A DNA stretch of 6,232 bases, taken from assembly GCA_030038035.1 (NCBI GenBank), contig JASHPP010000144.1, positions 1 through 6,232 on the forward strand. Direction: 5' to 3'. This stretch comes from Trebonia sp. (GTDB taxonomy: Bacteria; Actinomycetota; Actinomycetes; Streptosporangiales; Streptosporangiaceae). Positions 4,385-6,232 of this stretch are shown piece after piece (position 1 is the stretch's first letter; each line of letters begins with the position of its first letter). Below the pieces are notes generated by a model, which did no database searches, was not told the origin of the DNA, and saw only the letters and a program-made list of their open reading frames with translations. A program made the position numbers and the translations under genes.

Positions 4385-5029
4385 GTGGTCACGGACAATG
4401 GCCTCATGGGGCATGGGGAGCTTGCGGTGACCCGGCGGAGCGTGCACGGGGTGGCCGGGCTGGTCCTGGCCGGCCCCCGGTACCGGGCCGCCGGGAAACT
4501 GCGGCTGCGCGTCGTCCCGGGCGGCTTCGCGGCTGTGCTGACGCCAAGGCTGCGGGCGGACGGTTCACGGGCCGCGGGTGGGGCGGGGGCACGGCCGCGG
4601 TCAGCGGCCGTGCCCCGCGCGCCCTGGGCGCGGAACCGGGGGTGGCAGCGGGCAGGCCCGAGGGTGCCTGCGGCGGGGGATCGGGGGTGGATCCCGGTGA
4701 GCTGCCAGCCGTGGACCCTGGCCAGGCCGGCGTGATCATGGCAGCGCTGGCGCCCGGCCGCGGCGCGCTGGCGGCGTTTGCCCCGGGCGGGTCGCCGGTG
4801 CTGTGGCCCGGGCACTTCGACGCGGCGATCCGCCTGCACGGGGTGAACTCCGGGGTCTCGCCGGGAGAGGGTTTCACCGAAGAGCCGTACGCGTACGCGG
4901 GGGTGTCCCCTGCGGCTGCGGGGGATGGGTTCCGGAGCCCCGTTCGGTGCCGCCGTGCCGCCGGGTGAACTTGCCGGGGTGCCGGCCGTCACCGGTTTCT
5001 CCGCCGGGGGCCGCGAGCGTGCCCGGTAG
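4385..5029 (+). pseudogene. Conserved actinobacterial protein of unknown function, broken by two offsetting frameshifts
   Basis: GGAGG (4373-4377) stands seven bases before a GTG at 4385; the ATG at 4379 is too close to it. The first part contains SVHGVAGLVLAGPRYR and LRLRVVPGGF. The frame then breaks in the G-rich run at about 4577-4589: adding one G brings in GTAAVSGRAPRALGAEPG and onward through FAPGGSPVLWPGHFDAAI, VNSGVSPGEGF and EPYAYAG. A second break at about 4933-4937 returns to the first frame for GAPFGAAVPPGELAG and a TAG at 5029. Together these fragments follow, in order, a roughly 200-residue actinobacterial family I remember with motifs like LWPEHFD, VNYGVSPGD, EPYAYVGPW and APFGAAR. 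Its biochemical role is unknown to me. Corrected length would be about 214 residues. It is either a pseudogene or two base-calling errors. Confidence 0.7.
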
Positions 5030-5087
5030 CGCCCGGGCGGGCCGGGATCAGCTCACCGGTCACCGCGATCGCACGCCCGGCGGTCAC

Positions 5088-5098
5088 CCCGTAACGGG
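5088..5098. promoter_or_regulatory. 11-base palindrome CCCGTAACGGG
   Basis: CCCGT and ACGGG flank a central A, a perfect odd-length palindrome. It shares the half-site GTAACGGG with the 18-bp palindrome at 1403-1420. No gene starts close by, so a regulatory role is only a possibility. Confidence 0.25.
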
Positions 5099-5128
5099 CA
5101 TGCACGCATCGAGCGCACCGGTTCCGGC

Positions 5129-5149
5129 GGCGCCGGTTAAGCCGGCGCC
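5129..5149. terminator. GC-rich hairpin, possible transcription terminator after the broken conserved gene
   Basis: GGCGCCGG (5129-5136) pairs perfectly with CCGGCGCC (5142-5149) across a five-base loop TTAAG. It lies 100 bases past the stop of the frameshifted gene. No T-run follows in either direction, so this would be a hairpin-only terminator of the kind often proposed in actinomycetes. Confidence 0.4.
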
Positions 5150-5560
5150 ACGACCGCTGGCTGCTGTCCGCAACCGTTCAGGGTAGCCACATTCGGTCAC
5201 CACGAGTGAAGCGATGCCGTGCACCGGATCGCCGAATACGTCCTGTTGGCGAAGACGATGGCTCCGCTTGGTGGGGGCGCGCCGATCACCCGGTTATGCC
5301 GGAGGGCCGGGCCGCTGGCAAGGCCGCGAGTGCGTCGACGGAGATGAGCGGGCCACACGGCAGGTTGACGCGGCTTTGGCATGTGACGGTCATGAACAGC
5401 GTTGCTCGCGACGTAGTGGCCGGCGTTGTGGGAGAAGACGATGGTCTGCCGGGGTCGACGGTCCGCACCCGCACCGATCGGCGCTGCGCGCTTTCCCTGC
5501 GCGTGGAAGGACCAGGATGCTAGCCGGGCTGGAGCTGATGCGAAGCGCTCGATGACCGGC

Positions 5561-6232
5561 TCACGTGGTCAGCGTTTTGCTGGCGGTGATGAGCAGGTAC
5601 TCCCATTCCATGATCATGGCCGCTGAGCCGCTGTCGTGGCGGCCGGCAAGGCCGGCGAGGTCGCGGTCGAGGGCGGCGGTTCGCTGCGGGTCACCGGCGA
5701 GGCCCCGGTAGGCGGCGATGACCGGGCCGTAGCGCGCCTTGAAGTAGTCGCGGAAGTCCTCGGGGCTGGTGAACTTGTCCACCCGGACTGTCTTGCGCTG
5801 TGCGGTGAGGTTGGCGACCCGGTCACCGAGCAGCGCGCGGACGTGGTCTTCGCGGCCCCACAGCGGCGGCGGCTGGGCACCGGGCGGGGGCGGCGGGGCA
5901 TAGGGCTTCATGGCGGCGAACATCTGGCCGATGAAGCCCTCGGGAGTCCAGCTGAGCAGCCCGATGGTCCCGCCGGGACGGCATACCCGGACCAGCTCGC
6001 CGGCGCTGACCTGGTGGTGGGGGGCGAACATGACTCCCAGGCAGGACATCACGACGTCGAACTCGCCGTCGCCGAACGGCAGTGCCTCGGCGTCGGCCTC
6101 CCGCCATTCCAGCTCGATGCCCTGCCGCTCGGCCTGCTGGCGGCCGGCGGTGAGCAGTTCGGGTGTCAGGTCGCAGGCCACCACGCTTGCGCCGGCCCGG
6201 GCGGCGGGGATAGCCGCGTTTCCGGATCCCGC
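5561..6232 (-). CDS. Class I SAM-dependent methyltransferase (UbiE/Methyltransf_11 type), 5' end off the right edge
   Basis: The visible 223 codons begin inside SAM motif I (AGSGNAAIPAARAGA, the end of the usual D-x-x-x-G-x-G-N stretch), so probably a few dozen N-terminal residues are missing. VVACDLTPELL follows, with the acidic residue (Asp21) that contacts the SAM ribose. Then come READAEALPFGDGEFDVVMS (residues 44-63), the adenine-contact and motif II region, and VCRPGGTIGLLSW (83-95), motif III. A proline-rich linker PPPPPGAQPPP (113-123) leads to WGREDHVRALLGDRV and a C-terminal helical cap. The stop is TGA at 5561. This layout is common in actinobacterial small-molecule methyltransferases, and the substrate cannot be told. 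It is convergent with the broken conserved gene and separated from it by 530 bases. Confidence 0.92.
   Translation of the reverse strand, partial: AGSGNAAIPAARAGASVVACDLTPELLTAGRQQAERQGIELEWREADAEALPFGDGEFDVVMSCLGVMFAPHHQVSAGELVRVCRPGGTIGLLSWTPEGFIGQMFAAMKPYAPPPPPGAQPPPLWGREDHVRALLGDRVANLTAQRKTVRVDKFTSPEDFRDYFKARYGPVIAAYRGLAGDPQRTAALDRDLAGLAGRHDSGSAAMIMEWEYLLITASKTLTT

Larger units (their letters stand above)
5030..5560. other. 531-base stretch without a supportable gene
   Basis: No frame here matches a family I can defend. It contains the palindrome CCCGTAACGGG (5088-5098) and a perfect hairpin (5129-5149). A leftward frame stays open from inside this stretch down to a stop at 5197, without a convincing start or ribosome binding site. 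Its translation holds two similar strings, TIVFSHNAGHY and AIVFANRTYS. The latter recalls the FANRxY segment of acetolactate synthase-type thiamine diphosphate enzymes, but the flanks do not fit. A decayed gene fragment is possible. Confidence 0.4.

Noticed and set aside
4219..4992. 257-codon open frame on the minus strand
   Set aside because: The translation is dominated by Arg, Pro, Ala and Gly with no fold-like pattern, and it lies opposite the conserved motifs of the frameshifted plus-strand gene. It is an antisense artefact of high GC.
5206..5523. 105-codon plus-strand frame containing two GEDDG strings
   Set aside because: The repeated string comes from the 11-base direct repeat. There is no ribosome binding site and no recognisable domain.
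1..6232. CRISPR array, insertion sequence, integrase or replication origin
   Set aside because: No regularly spaced repeats, no transposase or recombinase motifs, no terminal inverted repeats with target duplications, and no DnaA-box clusters were seen.

Overview
This window is high-GC DNA with strongly GC-biased codons, frequent GTG starts and protein families typical of actinomycetes (Streptomyces, Streptosporangium or Frankia-like soil bacteria). It reads as a small accessory or decayed stretch of chromosome. I cannot name the species.

Layout, left to right. (1) The N-terminal end of a leftward flavoprotein of the mercuric reductase/lipoamide dehydrogenase fold, with Thr and Pro where the redox disulfide cysteines normally sit; a palindromic operator-like sequence lies just upstream of its start. 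(2) A non-coding stretch of about 400 bases with a tandem 18-base duplication, a sequence that looks like the 5' half of a tRNA-Val gene, and two strong consecutive stem-loops. (3) A rightward endonuclease VII-like HNH gene broken by a single-base frameshift. Its reconstructed stop codon lies inside an intact tRNA-Val(GAC) gene, which is followed by a terminator hairpin. (4) About 430 bases holding a possible 50-codon leftward gene behind a perfect 18-bp palindrome. (5) A leftward vapB-vapC toxin-antitoxin operon. (6) A leftward TetR repressor divergent from a rightward UbiG-like SAM methyltransferase. (7) A rightward conserved actinobacterial gene of unknown function broken by two offsetting frameshifts. 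(8) About 530 bases with no gene I can defend. (9) The C-terminal 223 codons of a second SAM methyltransferase, leftward, running off the right edge.

How the parts relate. Two units are clear. VapB and VapC overlap by four bases and should be co-translated. The TetR repressor and the UbiG-like enzyme share one intergenic control region, so the TetR protein probably controls the methyltransferase, itself, or both. The methyltransferase, the flavoprotein and the second methyltransferase are all plausible small-molecule or quinone tailoring enzymes, but nothing ties them into one pathway. The tRNA, the broken tRNA-like piece, the phage-type HNH nuclease and the toxin-antitoxin pair suggest remnants of a mobile element in the left half.

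Two genes carry a total of three frameshifts, two of them next to G-runs. This means either real gene decay or base-calling errors, and raw reads would decide which. I did not find a clearly new multi-gene system. The most interesting points are the cysteine-less flavoprotein, the nuclease gene that ends inside a tRNA, and the two unassigned palindromes.
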